DNA of 64,000 bases from Anseranas semipalmata. Taxonomy: Eukaryota > Chordata > Aves > Anseriformes > Anseranatidae. The stretch covers positions 341,573 to 405,572 of the forward strand of contig VXAA01003380.1 in NCBI GenBank assembly GCA_013399115.1. Reading direction: 5' to 3'. The position numbers were made by a program, and so were the translations under genes. Within the stretch, counting starts at the first letter, position 1, and each line of letters opens with the position of its first letter. Under the pieces are notes generated by a model. That model did no database searches, was not told where the DNA came from, and saw nothing but the letters and a program-made list of their open reading frames with translations. Below, piece by piece: positions 50,971 to 64,000 of the stretch.

Positions 50971-53900
50971 GAGATTTTACATTTCCAACTTATCTTCAAT
51001 TAGTGACCTTCTTCCTCTGCATATTTCAAGTATTGAAAAACAACCCCACTCAAAAGCACACTTCTTCACTTTAAGTTAGAAATAATGTTAATATAGATCA
51101 GGTGGGAAATGAACCAAAGGGATCATATGTATCACATTACTCTTTCCTGTAGGACAGCAAAATTTTGAACCAACTAGTTAAGCTGTGAAGGTAGAGCATC
51201 TGGACTCCATGAAATGTTACTTTCCCTTTCACAACTTCAAATATCTGGTTTAAATTTGATCTTCATGCAATCTTAAAAGTCCTTATTTAAAAAGAAAAAC
51301 ACAGCATTAAAAAAAAAAAAAAAACACACAACGTTAGGAGTACGCTACATCCACTTCCTTCGAGAACAACTTCATCGCACATCCTGAAGGAGGCTCTGAC
51401 AGACTCAGAATAAGACCATTAAGATTTACCCATGGCAACTCTCTGTCCTAGTTTAGATCCTTACTCAAAGAGCTTCTGGATTTGTCTTTAATGTACTCTG
51501 GTTTTAGTAAGTCAGAATAAATCATCCTTTTAAGCTTTACCTTCTCTCAGAATAAGAATTGTCAAGTCTCTTCAGAAACAAGATGTACATATAAGATCAT
51601 TATTCACAGAGAATAAAGGACAGCATTATCTTCTAATCTTTATCAGAAAAATTATTTTGTCAAATTAATTTGTCAAAATGGAACCACTTGGAAACAAAAC
51701 AAAAAAGAAAGGTTGATCCCCAACTTCCTCTTCTGAGTATGTTAAAACACTTCTCCCGCTTGCCTGGGAGACACTACTTTTCCCCTTTAATGTCTTTGAG
51801 AACTGAAAGATTTTTTTCATTCCAAACAAAAACTTTCAAGAACGTCACAACTGTGAGGAAAACTCTGCCACTTATTGCCAATTGTTGTCAGTGAAACCAC
51901 AATTCAGACCAACTGCAAGCTTCTCATCTGATTTAGTGCCTTTATACTTTTCTGATTAGCTACAAGCTATTTTCTTGTAAGACTGGACAGATCATGATAT
52001 CTTCAGGCTATCAGCTACAGTCAATTAAATCATGAAGTTTATTGTCTATCACCAAATTACCATCTAACCTCACAAGTCATTAAGATTTTAAACCACAGAG
52101 GTAAAGGATGTACAAGCAGAACCACAATTTTATGTCTCTATTCATATGTATCTTCTACTTATTTGAATATATAGTATCCAGAACACTTTTTGAAGATGCA
52201 TTCGGATGAAAAGAAATACCAGGTTTATTGCTGCCTGTGCAACTTCAAGCCTATTTATATACACTACCAGGTGAGCAAGAGGTAGTGGCATTCTGCTGAC
52301 AAAACTATATGCAGACATATAACTGAACACAGTAACATACTACACATGAACAAGGAAACAGCCTGCAGTTCCCCTGGAAACTATGCATTTGGAGTTTGAT
52401 AAATTTCAAGAACTTGCTTTTTTCCAAGATGTATCTATACGGTTTAACATTTTTCATTTGAACAAAGATCAGTTTTATACAACTGTAATAACCATACTAT
52501 TCTGCATTATCAGCTTAGCTTTATAGAGCCACTTATTGCTGCTACCATTTAAGCTACAATACTAATCATTTGCCTGCCAAGAGGAAAAGCCTCTTCCAGC
52601 GGCCATTCCATGCAGCTGACCCATGTGTCATTATTAGAGAACGGCTGGGAGAACAATATTATAATTCATCTTCTCACCTTTCTGAAACTCTGGCAACAAA
52701 TATGTAAAGCTCTCTCAAAGTCAAGCACCTAAACCATACATTACGTCCACAGTCATTATAAAGGGTCAGGGTGAAATCTCTATGGCATTTTAGTTTTAAC
52801 ACACATTGCTGCTGTTACGAACCCAACTCACTTTGCCAAAGTATGATTTCAAGATTTTTCCCGTAGAACTCAAGAAAGGGAAAGACAGGGTGACTTAAGT
52901 AGTTTGTAGCAAAATATGTAAGACTTCCTTCCAGATGAGGTCAGAATGATTTATACTGCAGAGTAACAGAAACTAAACTAGAGAGATCATAATTATTTCT
53001 GCTGATAACTAGAGAAACTAATACTGAAATGGACACACACGAGTGAGGTGTGCTCTGAAATGCTGTCAGCTTCATCAGTGACTCACTCAGATAAGCCTGA
53101 ATTTTCAACTGTCACAACCATCAAGGTGCTTTTATTGAACGCAGAAATCATTCTTTCAGAGTAGTGATAGTCAAAAATATGTGGGCATATTTTTGAAACC
53201 CCTTCAAATCTGCATATAGAAAATTTACATGAGAGAGGTATACAGTACTGTAGATAGTCCACAGTCTTGGCAATTAGCCTACATGAACTTTTATATTTCA
53301 GACATAAGTATAAAAAGTAAACATTTCCTGCTTAAAAACATATTAAAATACTATGGTAAACCATGAGTGATTGCTGGATAGTAGATGGCCTTGTCTAACT
53401 GAGGTGACCAGTTATATGCCTGCATACTACACCACCATGAGAAGATTTACTAACTTAACAGCATTTCCAGTGAATTTGAGTATTTGTATTTCTTTCATTT
53501 ACACTTATTTCAATAAAAGCATAGAGAGTTTATACATCTCTATGGGACTTATAATACTCCTTCGACTTCTTACACAGAAAAGCTTTCAAAAAGTTTAAAA
53601 GAAGGCGGCTGTAAGTACCAGTAGCTATGTAAACCTGTGACTTTAAGAATGACCTTCAGTAGCCACAGGGTGGCAGAACTATACTTCAAGATAATCTATA
53701 CCTCCAGGAGAGTGACTAGGATATTTCAAGGAGTATTTTTCTCTCACAGCATAATTACAATAGGACAAAATGTTTGCTATGTGTTCAATGTGTGCTTTCA
53801 ACACTATGAATTAAAAAAAAAAAAAAAAGGCCTATTTTTATCCAAGTTTGAAGTTATCTCAGTACATAAGAATATGACCAATCAGCAATTTTCCAAACAT

Positions 53901-54078
53901 CTTGTAAGTATTGCAACAGGACAGTAATAGGCTTCCATGTTTACATTGTGATAATTTAATCATGTCATATGGTAACTTGTCACAAAATCACTATCAATTT
54001 TACCTAATATTCATTAAATTAGCATGATTCTTTTCATATACAATAACAGTCCAAAGGAAACCCTAGTCACTTCCTTAC

Positions 54079-54560
54079 TGGAAGTCGGAAGGGTAGGTAA
54101 CTTCATCCACATCTATTCTCAGAAGGGAGGGAGGGAAAGCTTCATCAATATTAGCATATTTAACAGTGCCAGTACTGGCTCCATTGTCCACACAGCCAGC
54201 TAGGACACAGCCAGTCTCTTGTGGCCTCCAAAATATTGTGGCTACATCCAAACAACTAACTTGGAAAAAATCACCAATTAACTCCCAAGTCATGTCTGGA
54301 AATATTTTGGAAGAGTGCTGGATGGCTGAGATCAAGACCTTGCCAGGGGTTGCTGTAATGGTCTGTTGATATGGATGGTTGACTTTCAAGCTCTGGCCAG
54401 GAACAGGCACTGTTACTAGCACAAACAAGACTTTTGAATCCCCTGCACCAAATACAACAAGAGTTATGTGAGAACATTCAAAGTTGTAGCACACTGCTAA
54501 CACAGGAACCATCTTGGACAGTTTTATAACTTTTTCTGTATTATGCTTTGTCTTGAACAA
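54079..54560 (-). other. Candidate coding exon of unknown gene (482 bp)
   Basis: On the minus strand, a strong 3' splice site (CCCCCCATTTCCTTGTAG, AG at 54562-54561) opens an exon at 54560. It is open from its first base (the frame's upstream TAG is the acceptor itself) for 160 codons plus 2 nt, to a donor CCA|GTAAGG with GT at 54078-54077. If unspliced, the frame ends at TAA 54077-54075. The peptide begins LFKTKHNTEKVIKLSKMVPV, has hydrophobic strand-like stretches (ITLVVFGAGDSKVLFVLV), then SLKVNHPYQQTITATPGKV, FPDMTWELIGDFFQVSC and GCVLAGCVDNGASTGTVKYA. Alternating strands and turns suggest a beta-rich, perhaps propeller-like domain; that is inference only. I do not recognise the family. 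It lies about 11 kb upstream of the KLHL32 start codon on the same strand. Confidence 0.55.
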
Positions 54561-57292
54561 CTACAAGGAAATGGGGGGTTGGGGCAACATGGACCAGTTA
54601 TTAGCGAATATTAAAAAAGAAACCAATAAAAAGTTTCGAATACATCATTGGAAATCTTTTGGTAACACAGACAATGATAATTTAAAACATGCTTTATACA
54701 AAGTTAAAATTTCCAGTCAAGTCAAGGATGGAACAGAGCATTCAGAATCTTCCTTTATTACAGAGCTTCTTTCCCTCACTGTTTTTCATTGCCTTCTGCA
54801 CATCAAAAAAGCATCTACTGTTTCGAGAAAATAGAATTTCCATCACCTACACTACTCTTTTACTAAAGACCACTTTATTTCTTACATTCTCTGCCTGTAA
54901 CATGTTTACACAGTCCCTGCTACCTGTATAACCTTAACTAGCTAAGGTAGAAAAGAACACAGGTAGGTCTCATCTGGGATGGGAGAAGTACTGTGGAAAG
55001 GGGTCAGAGGAAGTTATGGCTCACAGATCTACCGGGAACACAAAGGAAACATCAGGACACCCAACCTCTTACCAAGGAAAAGAGCTGAATGCCCTGCCCA
55101 AGCTTACGGTAGAGTTAGTACAGCCTTTTCCTCCAGGAATTCATCCAGAACTTTTACTTAGGCTTTGCACAAGACATCTAGACTTCATACTCACATATTT
55201 TATTGAAACAGAAGATTTCTTATTTTCCTCTTGTCCTCTGCTCAACATAATTCTCATTTCTAGTGCAGATTTCATTCTGTGTGCCAGTCCAGACACCTAG
55301 GAAATGTTCCGACACTGCCCACCATCATTAATACCCAGTGCCAATCCAAATAAAGATTCCCCTCAGAGCAGAAAGAACACACCAGGAAGGGAGGGGAAGT
55401 GACAGGTAATATAGCCTAAAAAGACTCATTTTGAGAGGGCATATGATTACAACATGAGTCATATCTTTGACAACATGCTTTAAGAAACTCACTTTAAAAT
55501 AATACTTGTACTAGCGTAAAAGATCACTCTAATTTAGCTCCATCAATTAGGTTACTAGAAACACATTCCAGTTCTTGTTTGCAAACATCAAATTTCAATG
55601 TGCTCAACTCTTTTTCAGAGTCAATCCCATAATTAATACTTAAAATCCTTTGGGTACACACAGACTTCAAGACAGACTGGATGGTTCAATGGATTTTTTG
55701 TAAAACCTTCTTTTGTAAATTCAAAAGTCAGATCTGACTAGTAGTAGCTGTCGACACATTTGGCAGACAAAAGAAAGACCAGTTACAACGACAGCTCTAG
55801 TATGGCATTGTCTGCTGTCACTTCTCAGCAATAACCCTGTCACAGTAACGGGAATGCATAGAAGTACCCAGTGAGTTGTAGAGATACTATAACTGGAGAG
55901 CTCTCAAGGGCTGGACTTCATATCAGCTCTGTTTTCAGCTGACCAAACAGGAAAAAATACACTAAAATCTCCCATTTCCTTAACAGTTGTAAACCAGCCT
56001 GTACATGAAACATGTATTACGGCCCTGCATTCAAAATGACAATGCAACGTCCTGGGCTCAGCTCCCAGGACAGAACCAGGTCTCCCTACCCCCAGGGCAA
56101 CACCTTCATCACTGGATTATAGGGACCTATTCTTACGCACTCTCCTTCTGACCCAAAGTGCGGGCTCGCAGTGGGAAAATAAACCACATCAGCATTTCTG
56201 TCTCTAGTCTGATAGTTATTTTACTCTTCACAGGAGGTGAGAGGAACAGTTTTGAATGCCCATCACAGCAAGGACAACTGAACTCGGATCCATTATTAGG
56301 TGAGCATTGTACCAACAGCTCTTAGATTTTTTAAAATCTCTTGTTAAAAAACAGGAGAAGCTAAATTATAAAAGAAAGAAGTAAATCACTTGTTTTATGA
56401 AGTAACTTGCTGCCTAAGTTCATAAGGGCACTGTGAATCTACACACTTATGAACGACTTAGAAATGCTGCTGTTAAGTGCTTACTTCCAGAAGAATGAGG
56501 CATGTTAAACATGCACACCTCTGACGTTTTGTACCAGCTATCTTAGACACCCTGTTCTTCCTTCATATACACACAAATAACTTGCAGCCTGTTGAGAATC
56601 CTTTTCTTAAGCATCTATCACTACCCAGACATTGAACTGGGATCTTCAGCAGGTTTGTGAATACTGCTCCTGGAACCAAACATAAGACGGTTTGTGGAGA
56701 CAGCCCTAAATGCCCAACTCAAGTTTGTGAATTGCATGCCAGTCATTAGAAGCCCACTAGAATTGGGAAAGCTAAACATTGCCAAGCATAATTCCTTGTA
56801 AATGTCTGGGGCTTGGCTTTTGCTGAGACAACATCTGTACACCTGACAATATGAAAAATATAATTTAAAAGGCTCAAGGAGCACTTGTTCCTAAGTAAGG
56901 TATATATTTTTAAAAATTACAAGGACATTGTCTGTTAAGAATCACCAAGTGCTACAAACAGCCACTCATAATTCAAGTTAAAACATTGCTTCTTCAGTAA
57001 CTTTAACTAGAATCTAGCTTTTTACACTTGAACATTTTGTAAGGGTTGCTATCCAAGTTTTTAAGTCTAAGCTTTCTTTGGTAAAATACTGAACAGCTAC
57101 CATGTTAGCTGGTAACCTCCAAAATTCATTCCACTATGATTCTCAAAAAAATAAACAAACAGAAGTGTAGCAAGTACTGTGTGAGTAAAGAGAAGTCTAC
57201 CCTGAGACCTTAAATTCATTAACATATAGTATTGACATTGCTTTTAGCAGGAAAAATGCATCTTTGTTAATTCAAGTAACTGTATTGTTATG

Positions 57293-57320
57293 GTAGTAGG
57301 TGAGAAAAACTACCTACTAC
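57293..57320. repeat. Inverted repeat with 9-bp arms and 10-nt loop
   Basis: GTAGTAGGT and ACCTACTAC are perfect arms around GAGAAAAACT. Further ACCTACT and AAGGTAG strings follow within 40 bp. A potential hairpin with no known function. Confidence 0.75.
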
Positions 57321-59394
57321 ACTTGAGTTTTCACCTACTGAAGCACAAGTGAAAAGGTAGCCATGAACATTAACCACAGAAAGCTAAAGGTTAACACAAA
57401 CTACTCCATCTAGCTTCTCAGCATCTAAACAGCATGTGAACTGAGCATTCTTTCCACCTCCAAAACTACAAACTCTCATTGAGATAGACATGACTACTGC
57501 CCTACTACTGCAGAAGCCCAATTGGCCAGGGAGAAGTGTTGCCAGCAGGTCAAGGGTGAGGACTCTCTGATAGAATAAATTCTATCAAAACCCTAGCGCA
57601 TGCATGTGCCTCCAAGTCTCTCTTCAAGTGTCCTGGTGGAGCACATTTTGAGTTGTAGCCTTTCCATTTATTACACCAGCCCAAAAATCCTTTGAACATC
57701 TAGCTAGAATTAATATTGATCCAAAGCAAACATGCTGTGATACTAAAGAATATGTTTATTCTTTTGTATTCATTTTTGCATATTTGTCATATGCAAAAAC
57801 AAGTTGTTTTGTTTCAAGGATAGGAAAACCCAGTAGTAATTCTGTTGCAACTGCAATTTATATGAAGTTTGATTATTATTTCACCTGATAAACAAAAGTA
57901 ATACGTTGTAAGCAATACATGCAAGCACTGTTTGTTTTTTTTTCCTCAATTAAGCTTAATTAAGACTTCAGAACCCCTACAGTAACTAAGAGATCTCCCT
58001 GAGGAGCTGAGATGTGACATAAGACATATAGGATCTCTTCTGCATCAGCAGCTAGATGGTTGAGACGATAACACAAATGACTATTGACTAAAGGCAAAAG
58101 AAGTTATTTTATGTAATAAGTTTTGGTGAGTGTTTTTCTAGAAAATACTCTGATAGAAGTTCATCACTTAAAGGAATTCCAAACCAACAAAAAAGTGTCT
58201 TGCATATATGCCCAACAATCAAAGATTTTTGCTTTTAGATACAATGCTGCCAAGTGTCAAAGGTATAGGGAATCATTTAGAATATTTCCAAAGTAAGCCA
58301 TGTTAAGAAACCTTCTTGAAAGAGAATTCTGGTAAGTATGATGGCTGGGAAAGCCACAGCAAATACTGAATATTCTGAATTAACCCTAGAAATTCAGACG
58401 ATCCACTAGCTTCCACAAAACACATCATATCCTACTATTTACTTCAGGTCAAACCTTGCTATTTTCAAATGTATCAATAATTTGGTCAAAGTCTTGAATC
58501 AGAATTAGGCTGAATTCATAGTTAGCCTACATTTCTGTAGCCTACATTCCATTTTTATTGAATGTAGGATATCTTGCTAGTAGAAACACTTGTATATTTT
58601 AAAAAAGTGAAATATTAATACTAGATCACTTCTACAGATGCGGCTAGGCAAATTATGAAATGCCTAGCTATTAGCAAGCAGATATCTACTGGTACATAAG
58701 GATAAAGCATTCCCACTAGTGAAGAAAGAAGAAATCAAATCTTGAAATAATTAACCACTCATATTTTAATGGTTTACTTGCAATAAAAGGAGTGGAGCTC
58801 TTTCTGCAGTGGGAGGTAACTCAATACTATTCTCCCTAATAGAAGAATAGAAGATTATAGAAAATAGAAGAAACAGACCTTTGGGTTTGGAGAAAAGGTA
58901 GTCAGGCAACAAGCAAGCCACAACCATACAAAGTCAGGACAGTCGCAGTCCCTGGAGATGTACTTCACTTGGCACCAAATCGATGGTGTTTAACATAAAG
59001 CCAATGTAAAAAAAATGGTTGCATTTTCCTATGGGTATGCTTCAAGATGAGATTCCTGGAGTCCATGGTGGGCACCTCTATCAAGACCACACTGCCATGC
59101 AGGGAAGCAATTCAAAAATCAAAAAAGGAAACCATATATTTCAAACAGGATAATAGTGGCCTATTACTACTATTACAGAGTATTCATATCCCAGGAAACA
59201 TGGAATATTTCCCTAGATATGGTTACACCAGAACTCTACAAGTGAGCCGTGTAGAGATTTCTTCCCCAAATCTTTTGTCTTTAAACGTATATCCATGGCA
59301 AAAACAGTTCCTTCATCCCTAACAACATTATTGAAGTCCCTGGAGATGTCAAATCTCAATTTGGAAGACCTGCAGTCTTCCTATCAGTTCAGAG

Positions 59395-60092
59395 GAACCG
59401 AGGAAAGGATCTATGTGGCTGGAGAGCAGCCATGCTGAAAGGCAACCGGGGTCCTGGTGGACACCAAGCTGAACATGAGTCAGTAGTATGCTGCTGCAGC
59501 AAGGAAAGCAAATGGGGTCCAGGGCTGCATCTGCAGGGTATTGTTAGCAGAGATCTAGATGTGATCGTCCCACTCTACTCAGGGCTTGTCAGGCTGCACC
59601 TGGAGCACTGTGTCCAGTTCTGGTCCCCACAATTCAAAAAAGATGAGGACAGACTGCAGAAGGTCCAAAAGAGGGCCATGGGGATGGCCAAGGGCTGGAG
59701 AACCTGCTCTATTAGGAAAGACTGGAGGAGTTACGTCTTTCCACCCTGGAGAGGAAAAGGCTCAGGGGAGACCTCATCACAGTATTCCAATACTTAAAAG
59801 GCAGCTAGAAGAGGATGGAGGCTCTCTCTTCACAAGGAGCTGCATGGTGAAGAGAAGGGACAACAGGTACAAGTTGCACTGGGAGATGCTTCATCCTGAT
59901 ATAAGATGGAATTTTTTTTACAGCAGGAATCACTGACACAACCTTCCCAGGGATGTGGTGGAGTCCCCATCATTGCAGGTTTTCAAGACATAATTGTACA
60001 TGGTACTGAATTATCTCATCTAGGCTCGCTTTGCCCATGAAAGGTTGGGCCTGATGATCTTTTGAGGCCCCTTCCAACACAGGCTGTTGTAC
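59395..60092 (+). mobile_element. CR1 retrotransposon 3' part, frame-shifted
   Basis: Plus orientation. It encodes recognisable ORF2 pieces in two overlapping frames (RDLDVIVPLYSGLVRLHLE, HCVQFWSPQFKKDEDRLQ), followed by GTGGTGGAGTCCCCATCATT and a 3' region with GGGCCTGATGATCTTTTGAG and CCCCTTCCAACACAGGCTGT, ending near 60092. It is more diverged than the 2.4, 40.9 and 48.1-kb copies. The left boundary is approximate. Confidence 0.9.
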
Positions 60093-63000
60093 AACTGATT
60101 ACAGTCACTTTTCATATAGATGTTGGGGATGTTTTGTAGCAGAAACGAAGTCCCATTGAAAGTCCCATTTGACTAGATCTTACGTTGTTAATTTCTTTAA
60201 CTATGCATTTTTATCTACAAGGATCTCGGATTAGCATTTTTAATTATTTAAAACACATTAAATATTGCTGGTATCAGCATGATCAGTGTTTACCTTCTTA
60301 ATAATTATTCTTGTTTGAGTGTAAAGCATTTGATTCCAGCTGCTATGAACCATTAAAGCAAAATCAACTTCTGCTAACATAAAAGGGACAATCTATCTCA
60401 TAAAGGAATAATGACCAAATTAAACTGCATATACCCAACAAAACAATACTGTTTTACATAGTCTTTTTAATGTGATAGAAACTTCATAAGCTTTTTTACA
60501 TTGCTTGAGAGGAGTCAGAATTGCTGTATTTCACCGTATTCTTCTGACCACTATGCTGTACCATAAGAATTTTTATTTATGTATTTATTTACTTCAATAA
60601 GTTTTCCATTAGTTTAGATTCCCAGCCTCTAATCCATATGGAAGCTACCTATGTTGCCTCTAAATTCGGTCCACAGCAAATAATAAAATTTATATATATT
60701 AGTGGTAGTACATCTCTATAGGAATGAATGGGACAGCATCTTCACTGAAAACAACAGACCTTCTAAAGCACAATTTTACACAGACTGATGCAGGACGAAA
60801 AATGTTAACTCAGAGTCTCTACCACTAGACAAAAGTTTTATTGCAGTCAAAGGTAAGAGGTGAACAGAAAATAAACACATTTTAAGTTAAGGAATAGTCA
60901 AAATAAAGCAGTCCTTATGATTTCCTTCCCTGCCACCAAATACAGCTCCTAGAATCAAACTGCACCTGAGATGAAGCTTTCATTTCAAACAAAGAATGAA
61001 GTTTTAGGTCTCAAGACTGATGAGAAAAGCTTGAAAACATAATCTAATGACAGACTTATGAATTATTATGAAAAGTGTCTGAATTTATTTAATTACTGAT
61101 GTCTGGGAACCGACTTCCAGTGTTTGAATGCTTGAGGCTGGCAATGCTGAGATTAAAAGCCACTGAAGGATATAATAAATGGAAGCTATTCGTCTTGAAC
61201 TGGGAACAGAGATACAGTGGCCCAAAAGGTGCTGAATGGCATAAAGCTGGCCTAGAGTGCCCACCCATTCTCTCCAATGAATGAGTCCAAGGATACTGGA
61301 GATAGATCCAAGGGCTAAGAGGATAATTAAATGGTGCTTGATTTCTCTCTCTAGCAAATGGCACACAAAAACCAAGATTTGAATCAGAGGATTTGCAGGA
61401 GGGACAGACTGCTCCTCACCTTGCCAATGAACTGAGTATTTGTATTGCACATGATCCAGCACTCTAAGCACAAACATTTTGTTTGTTTGTTTGTTCCCTC
61501 CCCACCCCGCCTCCATCTTTGGACAGTGACGTACTGAATGCAGCCAAGAAGGACTGAATGCAGGACTGCATCCAGATGACACAACTCACTGTAACCGAAC
61601 AGTTGACTTCTAGGTTTGGTCAGGTTCATTCATTTACCTGGCAACGCTACCTAATTGGGAGACACTTGTTCTCTAGTAAATATATAAAAAATAGATGCAA
61701 AAATAGGTTTGAAAGATATCTCTCTACCTTGTAGTCCTTTAACTCTTAGATCCAGCAGTGTTGCCAGTCAGTGAGCAGACAGAAGCTGTTGCATCGCCAC
61801 TATGACTGTCCTTTCAAATATAACACTAGGTGCATACTGCAAAACAAATGCAAGCATTTACCTCTGTATTTATACTGAGTCTGACATAGACAAACAAAGG
61901 TTCTTCCTGACCATTTCCAACAAAGGAAGAGTACAAAATACAGACTAGTGAAGACTAAGAGTTATTTGATCTTAACATATTTATGAAGTTCTCCCAGTAA
62001 GCACTACTGGCAAAGCAAGCCTCCTCTCAGACAACCCAAAATCCAATGCACAAATATTACTGGGACTTGAGTATTTCCCCTATTTACCATTATGTAAGTG
62101 GGGTCTTTGAAGTCCACATCTCAGAGAACAAAATTCTGATCTGGATTGGAATTTACCTATCTGAAAGTCCTAAAGCATCATCAGCTCATCTGCCTTCAGC
62201 ACAGCCTAATGAAGAGACATCAGACTGGTTTCTCAACATGTCACCCCCACAAAAAACTGTACTAGCAATACTGGTCCCTATAGCTCTTGCTACTTTGCTC
62301 AGAGTGCTATCTTTACACAGTACAGTCAATCTGCACGTCCTAAAGATATTTATATATGGAAGGTTTCATCCTTCCCGTAAAACAGATTGTATTTCTTTTT
62401 CCTACCACCACAGTCACAAAAGCATTTGATCTGTGGCTCCAATTTTCCAAGCTACTTGGTTATAGTGGAACCACACAGACAAGAAATTCTCTGTGAAGAT
62501 CCCAAGATTGCTTAAGACAGGCTTCTGCTCCATAGAGGGAATAACTAAGAAAAAGGTGCAATTTCTAGCATGTCTTATTACCACTTCATCAGCTCCATTT
62601 CCAGTCTGAGCCTAATCCTTTACTTTTGCTGGAGAATTTCTTTGCAACACAGATGTGGTTGTAAAAATACAGCCAGTGTGAGTTATCCTCTATCAAGATA
62701 CTCAGACATTATTCAGTCACAAAAAAAATCAGTATAAAGTAAAAATGGAATATTGCTTCGGGGATTTGGTGTCATTTAACAACTAATTAACTACTACTTT
62801 AAAAAAAATACTCACAAATACACAAATCCATCCTTTGGCTGCACAACTGGAAATACTCTGCTCATCTTAATAATGCCAACCTATCACTTGTTACAGTAAT
62901 GTTGGACTGAAAATAATGAAAGTCTGAAATATGCCAAGAACACAAAATAATATGGTAAATAATTTCAAACGAGTAGGAAATCTCACTGATTTAAAATACA

Positions 63001-63770
63001 AGAAGAGTTCTCCTTGTACAAAGGGCTTTGCTAGGTGGATGGATTCTTTGCTTTAGATAACTGCAACATTGTAAGTGGTTAGTAACACTCTCAGAAACAC
63101 ATAGGAAAAGTGTTGGTATTCTTGGAAATACCTTGGGGAGATTCAGAAGGCTTCTGGCAGTACTAAATGCAGTAGTTGGAGATTTTCCACCCTTCTCCGA
63201 GTCCAGAGTTGGTTAAAATCATTGCATTTGGTTTCCCAACATCTTCTAAAAACAGGAGAACAAGAAGTGTTACTGAAATTCATCCCAGGTTTGCAAACAA
63301 GGGTTTTCAATATTCTAAAGTAACTTGCTACTTTTTAGGCACAATTTCTTCTGCTTTTGTAAACGATGGATAACAGCTCATCTTTTATTTGTTTTCAGTT
63401 TCTCACAGAACCAGTTTGTTGTGATTGCTCTCTCCTACACAAAAGCTGGTCAGGATTTCCGAACACCCTTCTGTTTGTTTATGGTAAGCTGCAATAAAAA
63501 CATTTGCTTACTCCAATTCAGTGAAAGAATCTGGTAAATAAAAACACTAATTTAACACCTTTTATCCCTTACGATACAAAAGAACATCAAGCACCTACAA
63601 TCCATGTCTGTCTAGTCTGCATACATTCATTCCTGGGCAAAGCAGTCAGTTGCTGTTCTTTCAAGATAGAAGGGGTACAAGTCCAGTAGCAACACTGGTT
63701 TCTGTGCTTCTTTCTCTTGCCTGGCCTAGAACATACAGAGACTTCTCTGGAGTTACCTTTTCGTTTTTCT

Positions 63771-63794
63771 TTCTTTCTTTTTTTTTTTTTTTTT
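63771..63794. repeat. T-rich tract with CTTT units
   Basis: TTTCTTTCTTTC passes into a run of about 18 T bases; low complexity. Confidence 0.85.
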
Positions 63795-63977
63795 CTCCTT
63801 AAAGCTGACCAGTGCTGTGATCAGCTCTAAGAGGAACGCTGGTGATCCAGTCCACAGCACACCTCCACAAGCAGTGACGCCAGCACAACAGAAAGAGGGC
63901 AGAGGAATCACAACTACCTGAAGCTGATATTGCTGCAGAACATTTTGTACCAAACCATGACAGAAAGGTAAGGAGAG

Positions 63978-64000
63978 ACTGATTCACAGATTCACAGAAT
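63978..64000 (-). mobile_element. Start of a CR1 3' tail at the window edge
   Basis: The last bases, GATTCACAGATTCACAGAAT, are the tandem tail seen at the 3' ends of the CR1 copies at 2445 and 48068. The element would extend to the right, beyond the window. Confidence 0.6.

Larger units (their letters stand above)
43284..64000. other. 5' intron of KLHL32 or upstream DNA, mostly anonymous
   Basis: To the right of the first coding exon. An acceptor at 43284-43285 requires a further exon upstream, so at least part of this stretch is intron. Listed separately are four CR1 copies, A-rich and CA repeats, a small CpG cluster and the exon-like segment at 54079-54560. Outside those I see no supported gene. 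Long but unsupported open frames at 46.2-46.5, 49.7-50.0, 61.1-61.6 and 62.0-62.4 kb show no family resemblance. Confidence 0.65.

Noticed and set aside
61085..61582. 165-codon minus-strand open frame
   Set aside because: No family resemblance and no splice sites at its limits. Two other frames overlap it and are equally open, and part of it reads through a (TTTG)n tract.
61630..61660. AGCGTTGCCAG|GTAAAT on the minus strand as the KLHL32 start exon
   Set aside because: It resembles the ERCL codons, but no ATG lies upstream in frame and the phase does not fit the exon at 39713. The real match is at 43222-43244.
62046..62429. 127-codon plus-strand open frame
   Set aside because: No homology recognised, and AT-rich anonymous sequence with no start context or splice signals.
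1..64000. Endogenous retrovirus, tRNA/rRNA, CRISPR or prokaryote-type systems
   Set aside because: I saw no LTR pair, gag/pol signature, tRNA cloverleaf or spaced direct-repeat array. The only transposon class supported is CR1.

Overview
The window looks like a piece of a bird genome. It is AT-rich, made almost entirely of introns, and dotted with CR1 non-LTR retrotransposon copies, several ending in the short tandem ATTCTGTGA-type tail typical of avian CR1. The only protein-coding gene I can name is the 5' part of KLHL32 (kelch-like family member 32), on the minus strand. Four exons assemble into one uninterrupted reading frame of 137 codons: 43222-43283 (39 nt of 5'UTR plus 23 coding nt), 39533-39713, 16833-16940 and 7336-7434. 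Every junction has AG/GT splice signals and compatible phase. Together they encode the N-terminus and the BTB/POZ core; the BACK domain and kelch propeller must lie to the left of base 1, and upstream 5'UTR exons and the promoter probably to the right of 43.3 kb.

Layout from left to right: 1-7335 is the intron after coding exon 4, with one long CR1 copy (2445-3834) interrupted by an assembly gap. 7435-16832 is a repeat-poor intron with a G-quadruplex/foldback locus at its right end. 16941-39532 is a 22.6-kb intron holding a CR1 fragment at 25.0 kb, an ancient amniote-type CR1 copy at about 30.8-31.7 kb, a younger CR1 at 33.9 kb, a CpG-rich islet at 22 kb next to an exon-like segment, a 22-bp perfect palindrome at 20.9 kb and a 42-bp tandem duplication at 29.6 kb. 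39714-43221 is a short intron with a CR1 and a 45-N gap. 43284-64000 is 5' intron or upstream DNA with CR1 copies at 48.1, 50.7 and 59.4 kb and the very start of another at 64 kb.

The most interesting unexplained signal is 54079-54560 on the minus strand. It is a 482-bp open segment bounded exactly by a good 3' splice site and a GT donor, and it reads like real protein, but I cannot assign it to a family. A smaller segment of the same kind (123 bp, 41 codons) lies at 21653-21775. These may be exons of an undescribed transcript interleaved with KLHL32 on the same strand, or fragments of retrocopies.

There are four assembly gaps: 447 N at 2941-3387, 45 N at 41688-41732, and single n bases at 16646 and 48386 that each sit at a suspicious sequence break. 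I saw no tRNA, rRNA, CRISPR array, bacterial-type operon, or recognisable endogenous retrovirus.
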